A stretch of 64,000 nucleotides of DNA, taken from positions 2,716,001 through 2,780,000 of the forward strand of contig BRXU01000006.1 of NCBI GenBank assembly GCA_030267565.1. Direction: 5' to 3'. This document shows positions 12,314 through 24,700 of the stretch, in pieces. The notes beneath the pieces are model-generated. The model was given only the letters and a program-made list of their open reading frames with translations, did not search any database and was not told where the DNA came from. The DNA comes from Pleodorina starrii (lineage: Eukaryota; Chlorophyta; Chlorophyceae; Chlamydomonadales; Volvocaceae). The position numbers and the translations under genes are program-made. How positions within the stretch are numbered: position 1 is the stretch's first letter; every line of letters starts with the position of its first letter.

Positions 12314-15300
12314 ATGATGGACCGCAGCGGCAGCAGCTCGGTCGACGCCGGGACCCCTCATGTCGTAGCGCAAACCTTCGCCGCCGCCGCACCTCCACAG
12401 CAAGTCCAACAACTTTCAGCGCAGGACACGTCTACAGGCGGCCTGCTCTCGCGGCAACCGTCGTCCTCCCTGCAGGCAGCGCCGATGCTATCGCGCCAGC
12501 CCTCGGCCGGCGCTGCCGGCGCCGCAGGCGCCGCCGCCGCGGCGGCGCGCGCCCTCACTCACGCGAATGTTGAGGCGACCACGACACCTCCCGGCCACCC
12601 CGGCGCTCGCATCATCGGCTCCCACCACGACCCCTCCCGTCCACACGATCAAAACGGCGGCACCGTCGTTGGCCGAGCGCATCGCGCCTCGTCTCCCTTT
12701 TCGCCCGTTGCCAGCACCCCGCCCCTGACCACGCCGGGAGTATCCGGTCCTAGGCTCGCGGGGCCGCTGCCGCCAGCTGCCGCCGCCGCCGGCGGTGCAG
12801 CCGCCGCCGCCGCCGGCGGCGGCGGCAACGGCGTTGGCGGCGGCGCTGGCGCGGCTGGCGGTGGCGTGGCGCTGTCGCGGCTGGGAATGCGGCTCTCGGG
12901 TTTGGAGTCTGAGTTGGAGGCGGTGCGGAGGGAGCGGGAGACGCTGGCTTCGGAGCTGGAGCGGTGGAGGAAGGTGCGAGGCGGGGCGCGTATAAAATGT
13001 GGAAGAGGCGCACCCGGCATGCATGTCTCGGCATGCATGTGATCCCTCGGGCGGCTGGAAGACGACACCGCGCTGGGATCTATCTACGAAACCCTGATCT
13101 ATCTACGCAATCAGCATTCAGTCCTTCCTATAACCTTGATTCGCACCACTGCGACCTTCGACCTTTACGATGTATGCATTCAAGAAGCCCGTGAACCCCA
13201 ATGAAACCCAATTTCCACCGCCGCGTCTGCCGCCCTTTTCTTTTTGCTACGTACTGCCATCCGCCGTCATCAGGCGCACGCGGCTCTCGAATCTGAGCTC
13301 TCCGCCAGCCGGGCTGCCGTACGCTCCCGGGTTACGGAGCTGCAGGACGAGGCGGCGGCGGCGGCGCAGCGGGCGGCGGCGGCGGAGGACGCGGCGGCGG
13401 AGCTGCGGCGGCAGTTGGAGGGGCGGAGGTCGGCGCTGGAGGGCGTGCTGGCGGGGCGGGACAGGCGGGTTTCGGAGCTGCAGGTCGGAACCGGAGGAGG
13501 GCGCTCGGCGGGGATTGCAGGCGATGAGAGGGGGTTAGAGGAGTGGGTTATTACCCGATCCAGGGCCCCAACGCGCAAAACGCAACTTCGCACCCAGATT
13601 CGAATCCTCGGCTCGCTTCTCAGGCAAACCCAAAATCCAAATCCCTCCATTCTCCCAACCCAACACCTCAGTTCTCACCCGCTTTCTGTCGCCCGCTCGC
13701 CCCACGAACCTAAGCACACGCGCACAGACACACGGGCACACGACGCACGCACACACACATAATAAACACGCATACACACGGCCCCCGCCCCCCGCCCCCC
13801 CCCCCGTCCCCAGGCCTCCCTGGCGTCCCTTCGCGAGGAGGTGGGCAGCAAGGAGGCGGAGCGGGCGGCATCTGCGGGTCAGCTCCGCGGCATGGGGGCC
13901 CTGGTGGAGGCTCTGGAGGCGGAGCAGGCGGCGCTGCGACAGCAGGTGGGCGAACGGGCGGATGCCTTTACTTCTGGTTTGTGTCTGGTCCGTGATTAAG
14001 CGGACAGCAGGTGGGAGGCTTCAAGATAGACGGTTGCGCTGATGGCAGGTGGTGGGCGGTGGTCATGGGGGTGATTGGGTGACATGCATGGGAGGGTGAC
14101 TGGGACCATCGGTCGCCGCCACCGCAGCACGCACGCACACATACGGGCGTTGTTGTTCTGGTGGTTGCAAGCTGCCCTGGGTTTCGGCGCCGGTAGCGCT
14201 TGGCGGGCGGGTGAGAGGTTGGGCTGCGTGCAGCCGTCCCCCAACTCCAAACCCTAACGGGTGCGTTACCTTCGTCTTCCCCGTGTCGTCTTTCCCTCTC
14301 CCGTCTTTCATGTTTAGCCCACTCGTGTGACGGCTTCATGCCCGCCCGCCCGCCCGTGCACGCAGCTGTCCGATCTGCGTTCGCGGCAGCAGGGCCAGGA
14401 GGCGGGCCTGGCCGAGTGTAGACGCTGGGTGGAGCAACAGCTGGGGGAGGGAGTGGTGGGGGGCGAGGGCAGCGACGGCGGAGCCGGCAGCAGCAGCGGC
14501 GGCAGCGGCGGCGGCGAAGGTGGCGGCGGTGGCGGCGGCGGGCTGGTGTCGCTGGCGGCGGGTTTGCAGCGGTGCCTGGAGCGGACGCGGGAGACTGCAG
14601 AGGTGAGGTCCAAACTGTCCAGTCCAATACCTTATTGCACACCTGAACACCGTAACCTAGGCCCCCTCCTACGTCCTACCCCCCTCCGCTCCGCTCAGTT
14701 CCTCCGTTTCCGCCCCACTCTCGCCCTCTCTCCACAGCGGCTCCGTGCCTCCGAGGCAACCTGTACGGCAGTACGGCTTCAGAACACCGACCTGTCGGCC
14801 CATCTCCACTCGGCGCAGGTGGGTGTGAGTGAGTGGCACCGCCGCGGGGACGGACCGATGAAGCGAATGGGGTTCGTTGGTTCCTCCTAGCGGCCAAACC
14901 TGCGTCGAGTCCGGTAGCAGCATCGCCCCAGAGCGAGTGAACGTGGGTAAAACACGAGCTTGACCGACTTCACTTGACCCTAAAACAACTCTAAACAACT
15001 CTTAAGAGAGGGGGTTTTGCGTCTTGTGGGTTCTCTTGTGGGTCTTACTACAACCTCGCACGCCGGGATGCGTGCGGCGCTCGCCGCGGAATCCATGCCA
15101 TGCCATGCCGTACGTAAGAGCACTGTAACCCACCGTGATGAAGGCACTGTGCGCGCTGGAAGAATGGGGGCGTCGGTGATGGATGGAGCAAGCGGCCCCA
15201 AGGAGAAGCCCGTCTCGTCGGCCCTCACCCACGTGCCCCGTCCCGTCCCGTCCCTTACGACAGCCTCTTATCATAGCCAGCCATATATAAAGGCTATAAG

Positions 15301-18300
15301 ACATAATCTGTTGGTTCCGTTTCTTTTTGCTGATTGATTGGCACCGATTGATTGGCACCGATTGATGACCCGTGGGTCTCTCGCGTGCGTGCGGAGCAGG
15401 GCCTGGCGGCGTCCCTACGGCAGCAGCTGGCGGACCGGGACGAGCAGCTGACGGCGTCGCTGGCGGAGCGGCACCGGCTGACGGAGGCGGCGGCGGTGGG
15501 CGAGGCGCTGCTAGAAGAGGAGGCGGCGGCGCGGCGCCAACTGACGGCGGCGTTACAGGCGCTGCAGGAGCGCTTTGCGGCCGGCTTCGCAGCTGCGGCG
15601 GATCGCGTCGCCGCGGCGGCCGCTGATGCGGCGGCGGCACGGCGGCGGGCGGAGGAGCTGGAGGCGGCGTCGGCGGCGGCCGCTGCCGCCGCCGCCGCCG
15701 CGGCGGCGGCGGCTGCCAAGCCAGCCACCGCCGAAGTGGGCACGAGCACTGCAGACCTGGCGCCACCGGTCGTCGTCGCCGTCGCCGCTGCCGCCGCTGT
15801 GGCCCGCACGGCGGCCGCGCCTCCCACCTCGCAACCGCCAGGGGCGGCGGCAGCGGCAGCCCCTCGCGCTGCAGAGCTGCGTACCGTGCCGCGCAGCGCA
15901 GGAACCTTCCAGCTCCTGAAGGCTCATACCGCCGTACGGCCGCCGCCGCCGCCGCCATCGGCGCCTGCCGCACCCTCCGTTGGTCAACCAGCGCTGGAAC
16001 GACCGACGACGTCGCCTCGTGGCTCCCCCGTCAGCTCCTCCACCCAGAGTGGCGCGGACCTTGCCGCCGCGTCCGTCACAGCCGCCGCATCCGCGCACGC
16101 TGCCAGCCCCGGCGGTGCGTCGCCCGGCGGTGCGTCCGGCGGTGGGCTGCGGAGGGCCGCCCTCCTCTCCGCCAAACGACGGTCGCCCCAGCAGCCGGGG
16201 AGTCGCAGCATCCCATCTCCCAATGGCCCGGCGGCGGCGAAGGACGCCCGCAGGGGCGCCGCAGGCGCTCCTGCCGCCGCGGCGGCGGCCACGGCCGCGG
16301 CCGCCGCGTCGGAGACGGCGACGGCGGCGGCGGTGGCGGCGCCCATCGCGACAGCCCGGCCGTCGCCGTCTATCAGCAGCACCAGCCGCGGCGGCGCAAT
16401 GGGTCGATCTCCATCTAGATCAAACACCACCGTGGCGGCGGCGGCGGCGGAGGCGGCGCCAGCGGCTGGTGTGCCTCCGTCGCTGTCGCCATTGCTGTCG
16501 CCGTCACAGGTCACGGATCCGGCAGCTGGGCGCGTGGAAGAGAGGGAGGAGCAGGCGCCGTGGGCGCATGATGCACCGCAGCAACCGCAGCAGCCGCTCC
16601 AGTCACCTCCCGCGCCTTCAGCCCCGCAGGCGCCGTCCCCGCGTTTTAAGGCGGAGGACAAAGAGGAGGCAGCGAACGGCGGGCGGCCGCGCGACGGCGA
16701 GCAGCAGCTTCCGCAGCCGCATCTGGGGGCCCAGACGGCCGTTTCGGCGGGACAGGCCGCCGCGGTGTTGGGGCCAACAGGCGGGGCCGCGTCGGTGCAG
16801 GAGCGGGAGCTAACGGAGCGGACGTCGGCGCACGAGCCGGTGGACACGAGCGGGGTACCGTCGTCAGTGGCGAACACCCAACCGCCGGCGGCGGATGGCA
16901 CTGTCGGGCAGTCGGACGGGGCGGCTAGGGCGTCAGTTGGGGAGGAAGGCTCCGAGCGGATGCCGGAGCTGACGCAGGACGCGGATCCACCCGCGGTGAA
17001 GCGCCGTCGAATTGAGGCCGTCGATGCATCGCCCTCTTTCGCCGCCGCGCCAGTCGCCGCCGCTGCCGCCGCTGCCGATGCAGCCACCTCAAGAGGTGCC
17101 GAGGACGGAGCCGTCAGTGGCGGCCGGCCGCCGGGGCTTCTCGCAGGTGACGGCGGCGGCGGCGGCAGCGGGGGCGGCGGCGGCGGCGGCGGCAACGAGC
17201 GTTTGGACGGAGGCCCCCTGGCGGAACCCTCAGCCGTGGCGGAGGGACCGGATGCTAACGGCGGCGGCGACTCGGCGGGAGAGCGGGCCGGGCTGCAGCG
17301 ACAAGAGGAGCAGCGGCTCACTGGCGGAGGAGCCGGGCCGGTGGACGGCGCGGAGGGGCCTCGCCGCGCCGTCGCGGATCCGGCAACGGAGGCGCCAGTG
17401 GTGGTAGGAGCGGCGTCGGGGCAGCCGCCCGAGAAGACAGCGGCCGCGGCAGTAGTGGCGGCGGCGGACCCCGCGGCTGCGGATGACGAAGTTGAGGCCG
17501 CCGCAGTCGCCGGCGGGCAAACAGCCCGCCGGGATCGTCCGCCGGTCATCGCCCACACCGGCAACGCGCCCCCGCCTGATGGGATGCATGCGTTGGGCGA
17601 TGTTATTCCCGGCAGCGCTGACGCTGACGACGCCGCCATCGGCGGCAGGCCTAGCGGAGGCGGCGATGGCGATGGCGGCCCGCCGGGGATGCAGGCGGAT
17701 TCGAGAGCGGCGCCTGGGGCGGCGGGCGACCTCCCCGGGGAGTTGCTGTCGTTTGATTTCTTCGGGGAGGAGCCGCCGCCGGTGGCGGCGGTTGCTGCGG
17801 GGAAATCTGGTTCCGGGCCGGGGGCGGGGGCCGGGGCCGGTGCAGCGCGGCCGCAGGAGGGTTGGGCGGGCGCCCTTGGGCATGATGACGGGCGCCGTGG
17901 TGCTGGAGTCACCGATGCCGACGAAGTGGCTGCGGCGGAGGCGGGCAGGGCGGGGCGCGGGGTTGGGGATGACGGAGGCGGCGGCAGACAGGGCGGTGAG
18001 CCCCAGGGAGGTGGTGGCGGCGGCGGCGGCGGCTTGGCTCCCGACGGCAGTGACGGTCGGCCTGGGCACGACGACCCTTCAGCCGGCGGCAACGGACTTG
18101 CTGATGGGGACGCCGCTGCCGGCGCTGCAGAGGCTGCCGCCACCACGGCAGGGCTGGCTGCTGGTCGCAGAGGCCGAAGGGCTGAGGGAGCCGACGACGA
18201 CGAAGACGCCCCGCAGCCGCGGCGCAAGCGGCCCCGCTCCGCTCTGGCAGGTTTGTTCTCCGCTTTCGACTTGGAGGAGGAGAGCAGCGAGGAGGGGGGC

Positions 18301-18369
18301 GGCGAGGGTGAGGGCGGGGAGGACATGGTCGACGGCGGAGCGGAGGGCAGAGCCCTGTTTGGCTTCTGA
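12314..18369 (+). CDS. Large coiled-coil, low-complexity protein, probably nuclear
   Basis: Six exons: 12314-12973, 13274-13483, 13814-13945, 14366-14602, 14738-14818 and 15400-18369 (TGA). All five introns are phase 0 and the total is 4290 nt (1429 aa). Residues 1-180 are Ser/Ala/Pro/Gly-rich. From about residue 190 to 550 the protein is a broken coiled coil (for example LESELEAVRRERETLASEL, AAAELRRQLEGRRSALEGV, RQQLADRDEQLTASLAERH), interrupted by a Gly/Ser linker in exon 4. The rest is Ala/Gly/Pro-rich with two basic clusters that look like nuclear localisation signals (VKRRRIE and PRRKRPRSALAGLF). It ends in an acidic tail rich in Glu, Asp and Gly. No catalytic domain is recognised. A scaffold or nuclear role is an inference from the coiled coil and basic clusters only. 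A TGTAA lies 81 nt after the stop. An antisense open frame of 837 codons over exon 6 is a GC-content shadow. Confidence 0.75.
15667..15714 (+). repeat. GCN trinucleotide run encoding poly-alanine
   Basis: A near-continuous GCN codon run in exon 6 of the coiled-coil gene encodes about 17 residues, nearly all alanine, at the end of the last coiled-coil segment. Similar GGC runs near 12820, 14470 and 17155 encode poly-glycine. These are expansion-prone and account for the long open frames on the opposite strand. Confidence 0.7.
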
Positions 18370-18449
18370 TGAGCTGTGCTCGACTGATGAGTAGTTCTCT
18401 GCTGGGCCTCTGGCGGCCGGCTGGCTGTCCGCCACCACGCATGCACACG

Positions 18450-18454
18450 TGTAA
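18450..18454 (+). terminator. TGTAA poly(A) signal of the coiled-coil gene
   Basis: TGTAA is the usual chlorophycean polyadenylation signal. It lies 81 nt downstream of the TGA at 18367-18369 and is the first one on this strand after the stop. Confidence 0.55.
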
Positions 18455-20460
18455 TTGAGCTGCTGGTTGTCATCGATTGTACATCCCGTACGTACATACG
18501 ATAAGAGATATAATCTGTTCGCAGTGGTAAAATTGCTTTGACGGTCCTTTGCAGGGGTGCAAATGGAGGGGGGTTATTTCATCTCTAGCAGCGCAGTCGG
18601 CCCACCCACGAACGAAACTGTTGGAACGAAGATGTGGTGCGGGTCGAAGTGCGTGCGTGTAAGCGGGGAGGTACGGCTGGCTAGCAACCACGCATCAAGA
18701 CGACGCCGGCGCGCGGCAAGGGGAAATAAAGACGCCCCTGCCTTCCGGTCGGATAGGCGGGGGAAATACGTAGCGACATTCGTGCGTGCGTGCGTGCGTG
18801 CAACGCACGGTGCTGGATGGACGGACGCGCGCACGCACGGCAGGAAGTACCATGCGCGCGCGTGTAAGTCCATCCAGCGTGTAAGTACCATACAACACCT
18901 CCGTTAACGCACGGTGGCGACCTAACCCTCGCTCGCTCGGTCTGGGTCCACTGAAATAATAAACACAACCGTTTGAGAATAACGGGCGAGTAGCAGGCGC
19001 AGGATGTATGGCCGTAACTAACGCCACGTATGCACACGGGGTCATGTAGATAGGAGGAATTGCTGACAGATGACATATCGATTGGTGGTAGCCTTCAATC
19101 CCCCCGGGGGTTTTCATCCGCTTACCTATAGCATGTAATGCCGGCCCGCGGCGATGGGTCTGCTGCTGGTTTAATTTCTCCGTCGTAGGTTCTGCGGCAT
19201 GCAGCAGCAACAGGTCCGTCATGTGCCAACGTTGGGTGGCGTCGACGCTTCGGCCGCGACAGTGTCAGCAGCAGCATGTGCGGTATGTAGATAGGCACCA
19301 ATCAATCAGTCAAGTGGCGATCGTCCACTGCCGTGTCCACCACTGTAAACCGATTCGTTCATGCATATGCATATGTCGCGGGTGCCTCCAGCTCGTATAT
19401 ATGCGCCACATACGTACGATGCGTGCGCGTGCGTGGGTGTGGTGGGTAGAGTGGGCTCTACGCAGATAGACCCTACCTCACATGGGCACGCACATACAGC
19501 CGTCGGGACAGCTAGCAGCAGCAGGCCCGCCCATTGTGGATTGCGTGCGTGCTGCTGGATGGTCGGGCGACGACCAGGGCAGAAAGGCAATCGAGCACAG
19601 CCAACAGCCAGATGACCTGTAGACATACAGCACAGCTACGTGCTTGGCGGTGCATGCCTTGATAGGGTCTATTCTACCTATCTACTGTTGTAGGGAACCC
19701 TAATCAACGCAGAATATGCGAAGGGGCGGGGTGCGGTGGGTATCGTGAATGGCATTTCCCACTTGTCATGTTCCCCGCCGACGTTTAGCGAGAAGCGCAA
19801 TCTGCTGCCATCGCCGCCGCGACCGCGACCAGCAGCCCTTTGCGTGGGTGTCTCTTTGTGTTACATGGTTGGGGTCGGTTCATTATTTCTCAAGACGGGT
19901 TCTACTACACACGCAGAGGAGCCATTACTCGCTCAAGAATTCATGAAGCGCCTAGGAGCATACAACAAATACAATAATTGGATAAGAGCAATAGCAGGCG
20001 AAGATAGAGACTAACGAACGTTCATTAAAAAGTCAACTTGCTGTGCGCCCAGCAGCAACCTCATGCGCTCCGTCCAACACTTTCGTACCATTCATATTCG
20101 TAGCTAGGGGGATCCACCGTCCTCAGGTAGGCTCGTTCCTCAACCTCACTACCCCGCCATACGTACATTGTTCCTTTCTGCTCTACCCAGATCTGTGATT
20201 AGAACGTTAGGATAATGAATTCGCTCGGTCGTGCTGTGCGTGGTACGTTACTGCATGCATGCGTGGATGGGCGAGCGAGGGCGGAAATTCGCCTGCTTTG
20301 GAAGGCGGGAGGCGGCATGCACTATCTAACAGACACCTGCGTTGCCACGTTTTACACCCTGAAACGGCTGTCGCCGGAATTGACTCGGGAAACAAATGGC
20401 GATGCGTGGCTGCTGGGCTGCGGCGGCGGGTCCAAGAGTCCATCGCTCGCTCGGCCCCAC
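18455..20460. other. Intergenic region, no gene recognised
   Basis: About 2 kb between the coiled-coil gene and a DNA transposon. It has AT-richer composition with short microsatellites (for example GTGC runs near 18780 and TGCATA runs near 19360). Short open frames on both strands have no recognisable similarity and no consistent exon structure. Confidence 0.45.
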
Positions 20461-21227
20461 TACGGGTAGGTTGCCCTATTATGAGCCGTCCGAGCGTTGC
20501 AACCGTCTCTAATATAGGTAGACGTACTCGACAAATGCCCAAAATATTACGGAAGGTTCTTACATATGTACTGGACATATCCCAAACCGTTCAGCTGCAA
20601 ATGGGCATGGTAGCACGCTGTCAGGTAAGGAACGCGGCGAGGGGTATGTTCGCCCTTGCGCTCGGCAGTTGTCCCTATTATGGACGCGAGTGCAGAACAG
20701 TACGGAAACACCGCCAAAACGTCGTGCGCACCCTGCCAAGGTCCTATAACTACCCCATTGTAACCCACACTCAGCATGCAACGCATACTTGAACATTATA
20801 GCGTTGGTTATCCTGCCTGCGCAAGCCATCGTTCCGCATCACCCCATGGGTCTCACCGTGCACTCGTCAACGCCGGGTCGGGTGTCAGGAATTTTATTTG
20901 CTTGTCCAGAAGTGCTTCTAGTCTTAACCACCTTACTTATGCTATCGAATACTATCAAAGTGACTCTGTAAATTTGCGAACTGCTCTCTACGGCCCCGTA
21001 GTCGCTCCCGCCCTTTGCATTTGCAACGGCACAAAACTTCCGAGCAGACTGAAATGTCACAAACTGAGATTGGACGGCATACATGTGTCGTTAAAAAATT
21101 CTTGCATGTAGACTGTACAATTGTACGTTTGTCTGATTTTTCCTGAGATTTATGCTTGCATGGTCGCGGCAGGAAAAAATGTTCGTCCATAATAGGTACG
21201 TGTCCATAATAGGGCAACCTACCCGTA
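20461..21227. mobile_element. Non-autonomous DNA transposon (MITE-like) with perfect inverted ends
   Basis: The ends 20461-20483 and 21205-21227 are perfect 23-bp inverted repeats, beginning TACGGGTAGGTTGCCC. The outermost bases TA at both ends may be a TA target duplication, leaving 21-bp inverted repeats that start CGGGTAGG. The body carries further copies of a CTATTATGGAC motif (near 20671, and inverted near 21186 and 21203), so the ends are partly built of subterminal repeats. The 767-bp element has no transposase-like open frame. A TA target and short inverted ends fit a Tc1/mariner-type non-autonomous element, but assignment needs a related autonomous copy. Confidence 0.75.
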
Positions 21228-21732
21228 CTGTTTACACACATGCTAATATCTAGCAGCAGGACTAGATCGTCTCCCAAGCGCGCTTCGAACAAGTAAGCCA
21301 TAGGCCACGCACGCATGCCGTCATGAATGGTATTTCGACGTCGCAAAACTATCAAGCTCCTCGACCGATAGCGCCTCGACAGATCGATACCACAAACGCG
21401 CGGGCGGCTCCTGGCTTGTAGCCATACGTACGTACAAAACAAGCAGCAGATAGAACGGCTTTATTATCTGGCTTTAACAGGCAAACGGACCCGTCGTAAA
21501 ACTCCGCATGCGCATTCGCTCGCATCGCACGTCCGGGCCCACCAGCTCGACGGAGCTTTCTGTCATAATCTATTTACTGAGATACGCAACATACCCTAAA
21601 TAAACACGTGCGTACATCCGCCTATGCATGCCCCCCCTTCATCATGCAAATCCCTGGCCAGTGTTCGTCGGCTGCATACGTGTACGTACGCGTAATTGCG
21701 ATCCGTAACCTTCAGCCGAGCAGCATTCCTAT
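21228..21732. terminator. Probable 3' UTR of the SGNH hydrolase gene
   Basis: This stretch lies just downstream, on the minus strand, of the SGNH hydrolase stop codon. The first minus-strand TGTAA (TTACA on +) occurs near 21231, giving a 3' UTR of about 500 nt that ends right at the edge of the DNA transposon. Nothing else is recognised here. Confidence 0.35.
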
Positions 21733-24700
21733 CTAGGTCTCAATCCAGGCGCCGACACCCCAGCTGGATGTCATTTTGTTCGTCGATGCAATAACGGCGC
21801 CCGAAACCTGAAGGAACGGAAGGAGGCGAGGGCGGTTCGGACATTCGATATGCATGTGGCCGCCCAGGCAGTACATTAGCCCTATCCACGATAGACTGTG
21901 GATAGGGCTAATGCACCTGCAGATAGATGCGGTCACCGATGCGACCATACCTTGCCGCCGCCACATAGCATGAGAGATTGCAAACCAATAGTCTACTTGT
22001 TGATGCACGTAGGCAACGAAGCAATAAATAAGTATACGACTTCTGCTACCAGCAGAGAACTTTATTATTATTTGACCGCCATGCATCCATCCACGCACTC
22101 GTTATGCATGGCGACGACGCGGTCATTTTTATTTAGCATGCATGCATGCGGTATTTAGCATGCACATGTCATCACAGTACGTACGTAGAGCGATCGAACG
22201 AGGCAGCCAGCATCTATCCACCATGTATATATAGTGCGTACGTACGTACGTACGTACGTACGCACGTACAGCTGTCGGCAGCAGGCAAGCAAGCAAGCAG
22301 GGACCTGGACGAGCCCGCCCAGTCACGCACCTTGACCTTGTGTCCATTACTGCGCGTTTCATTCAGCACGAGGAGCTGCAGGTCGCAGGGCTTGTCCCGT
22401 TGTGCCCAGCGAACGTTCGAGGTGGCCATCATCGTGACCGACATGCGCTGCTTGATGAGTCCATCGATCTTGACACTGCACTCGCAGCCGCCCAGGCACG
22501 AGGCTCTCGCTTGTCCCATGGACTCGTATGAAACCAAGTAGTGCAGTAACAGTGGGAAGGTCGAATTCGGAAGCTTATCCGCTGCCTGAGAAGCAGCGTC
22601 GCCGCTGTTTGGGGTGCCCAGCCGCAAGACCAGCGAGCTGCCCTGCGTCGTTGCCACGTAGCCCCATTTCGGCTTTATGACGGTGCCCTCGTTGACCCAC
22701 TGCCAGCCCTGATTGGCCACTGCCATGGCAGCGAACATATCCCCGGTCAAGCAAGTCGTGATGTTCGGTTCGTAGTTGTCTGCGTCCAAGGTTGAATAAT
22801 GCGAGCGAGCGAAGGCGTTCAGAGTAATAATTAGTAATACCGTAAGCAATAACGAGGACATGTCCATGCATGCGTGCGTGACCCATTTAGCGCATGGTCC
22901 GGTGCCTTGCTTGCTCGCAATTAAAGGATGAAGGGCATACAGATTAAATGATGACGGAAGCACGGCGAAGTTTAGCGTAGATGCACTCAAATAAGGATGG
23001 ATTAATAGTAAAGGATGGAGGCGGCGGGATTCAAGGATGAAAGGATAAACCCATCTACTCTACTACATACATGGTATGCGTGTATTAATATTATATACTG
23101 GCTACGTATGTACCACCTTTATGCATGGGCTCCGGCAGCTGCAGCTTGCGCCACTCCAGCTCCTCCTGGGATACCGGTGTGGTGATCAGCCCGATCGCGA
23201 CCTCCTGAATCAGGTGTACCACCAGGTCCGCCATCGCCTTGTGCCCCGGATCCAATGGGTGGTGGTCGTAGTACGTCTGATTCCAGAGAAAGCCGTCGGT
23301 GGGTTTGTGCCGATTTAAGAGGTACATGGAAGTCCGTACAGATACAGAGGAGACGTCGTAGTATGCGGCCAGGGCGCCTGCATGCGTGCATGCAGCAGGC
23401 CATATATGCATGTATGTAACAGGTGCGCGTTTCGTTGTTGGACTTTTCAAAAATCGATTACCTTGCACAAGCATACGTAAACGATCGAACTTCGCGACCG
23501 AAAATCCTTGCTTAACCCCCAATGCCAATTAATGCGCCTTCAGAACATACGTACACAGCTAATAACATTCCATACACGCACGATTGTACGGTGGTATCTG
23601 GTGGTATACGTGCGTATATGTAATCGATGGCTGGACCGCCTCGAAGAAACTCCCAGCTGTTGCGAATTACTACCTAGATAGATCGAAAGTGCTTCCTTGC
23701 CAATCTTTTTGCGCTACGCATGTGCACACTTAACGAACAATTATTGACATGCACATGGATGGGCTACGTAGGTGTGCGGAATGAATGTCGCTCCCAACCC
23801 CATTGTTTAACGAACGACGCACCCTCCATGTCTTCCCTGTGACGGCGGTGGATGAGCGACGGATGGAGATCCATTATTAAGGATGGGGCCAGGATAGGCG
23901 GAGAGGGATGCTTGTGGCGATCATCGATAGATAGCATACATTATTTACGGCGTAGACACATGATAGCAGCAGCAGCATGCACATACAGCGCTGCCAATGG
24001 TTAATGGCGATCGAAACCCCCGTTAGCATGGCAACCTGCCCTTAAGGTGCGAGACCATTTCCCAGCCCAGGACCGATGGCACACGAAGTGACGAACGTGG
24101 GTTTATTTTGTTGAAAAAAGGCGCCGCCGACCAGCAGGCAGCAGCACCGTCAGTTCCACGGCTCATTGATTGAGCAGGCAATCATGTAATTTGCCCAAAT
24201 GAATGGACAATAAATGACAAAACCGCTACCTCTTTCCGTTCATTCACCCCTTAATTCCCCCAGCCACACGCGCCCTATCCCAAATGATGCACGCATGGCC
24301 AACACCAGCAGCAGGCATGCTTTGCAATGCTCCCAAATGGCGCATTTGAATTAAGATGGATCAAGCTCGCGTAAAGACGAGAGGCTTCTGGCTTACGTGG
24401 TGTAATGGAAAGGGCTGACGTGAAGTTTCCAAACGTGTGGTACTTGAACCAGAACAACCACGGGCTGCTTCGGGAGTCGAAGAATGCGCCGTATGAGTTG
24501 CTCGGTCGCTATCATAATGCTGTTCTCAACGACCCGGTCTTCAAACCCGTCATTCAGGCTGTACCTGCGGGCGCACGCAGAATAAACGTATTTCAGATCG
24601 GTCAAACTGCGAGTGCACTACATGTACAACATGTGCAACACACTCACCACATATATACATGATAATACCCAACGAAGTGCATTCTTCGCACGCGCCTAGC

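Noticed and set aside
15984..18497. 837-codon open frame on the minus strand
   Set aside because: Antisense shadow of the GC-rich exon 6 of the coiled-coil gene; the + strand frame continues spliced coiled-coil exons and has a poly(A) signal.
22146..22541. + strand frames over SGNH exon 6
   Set aside because: Antisense to an exon whose joins and family motifs are clear on the minus strand.
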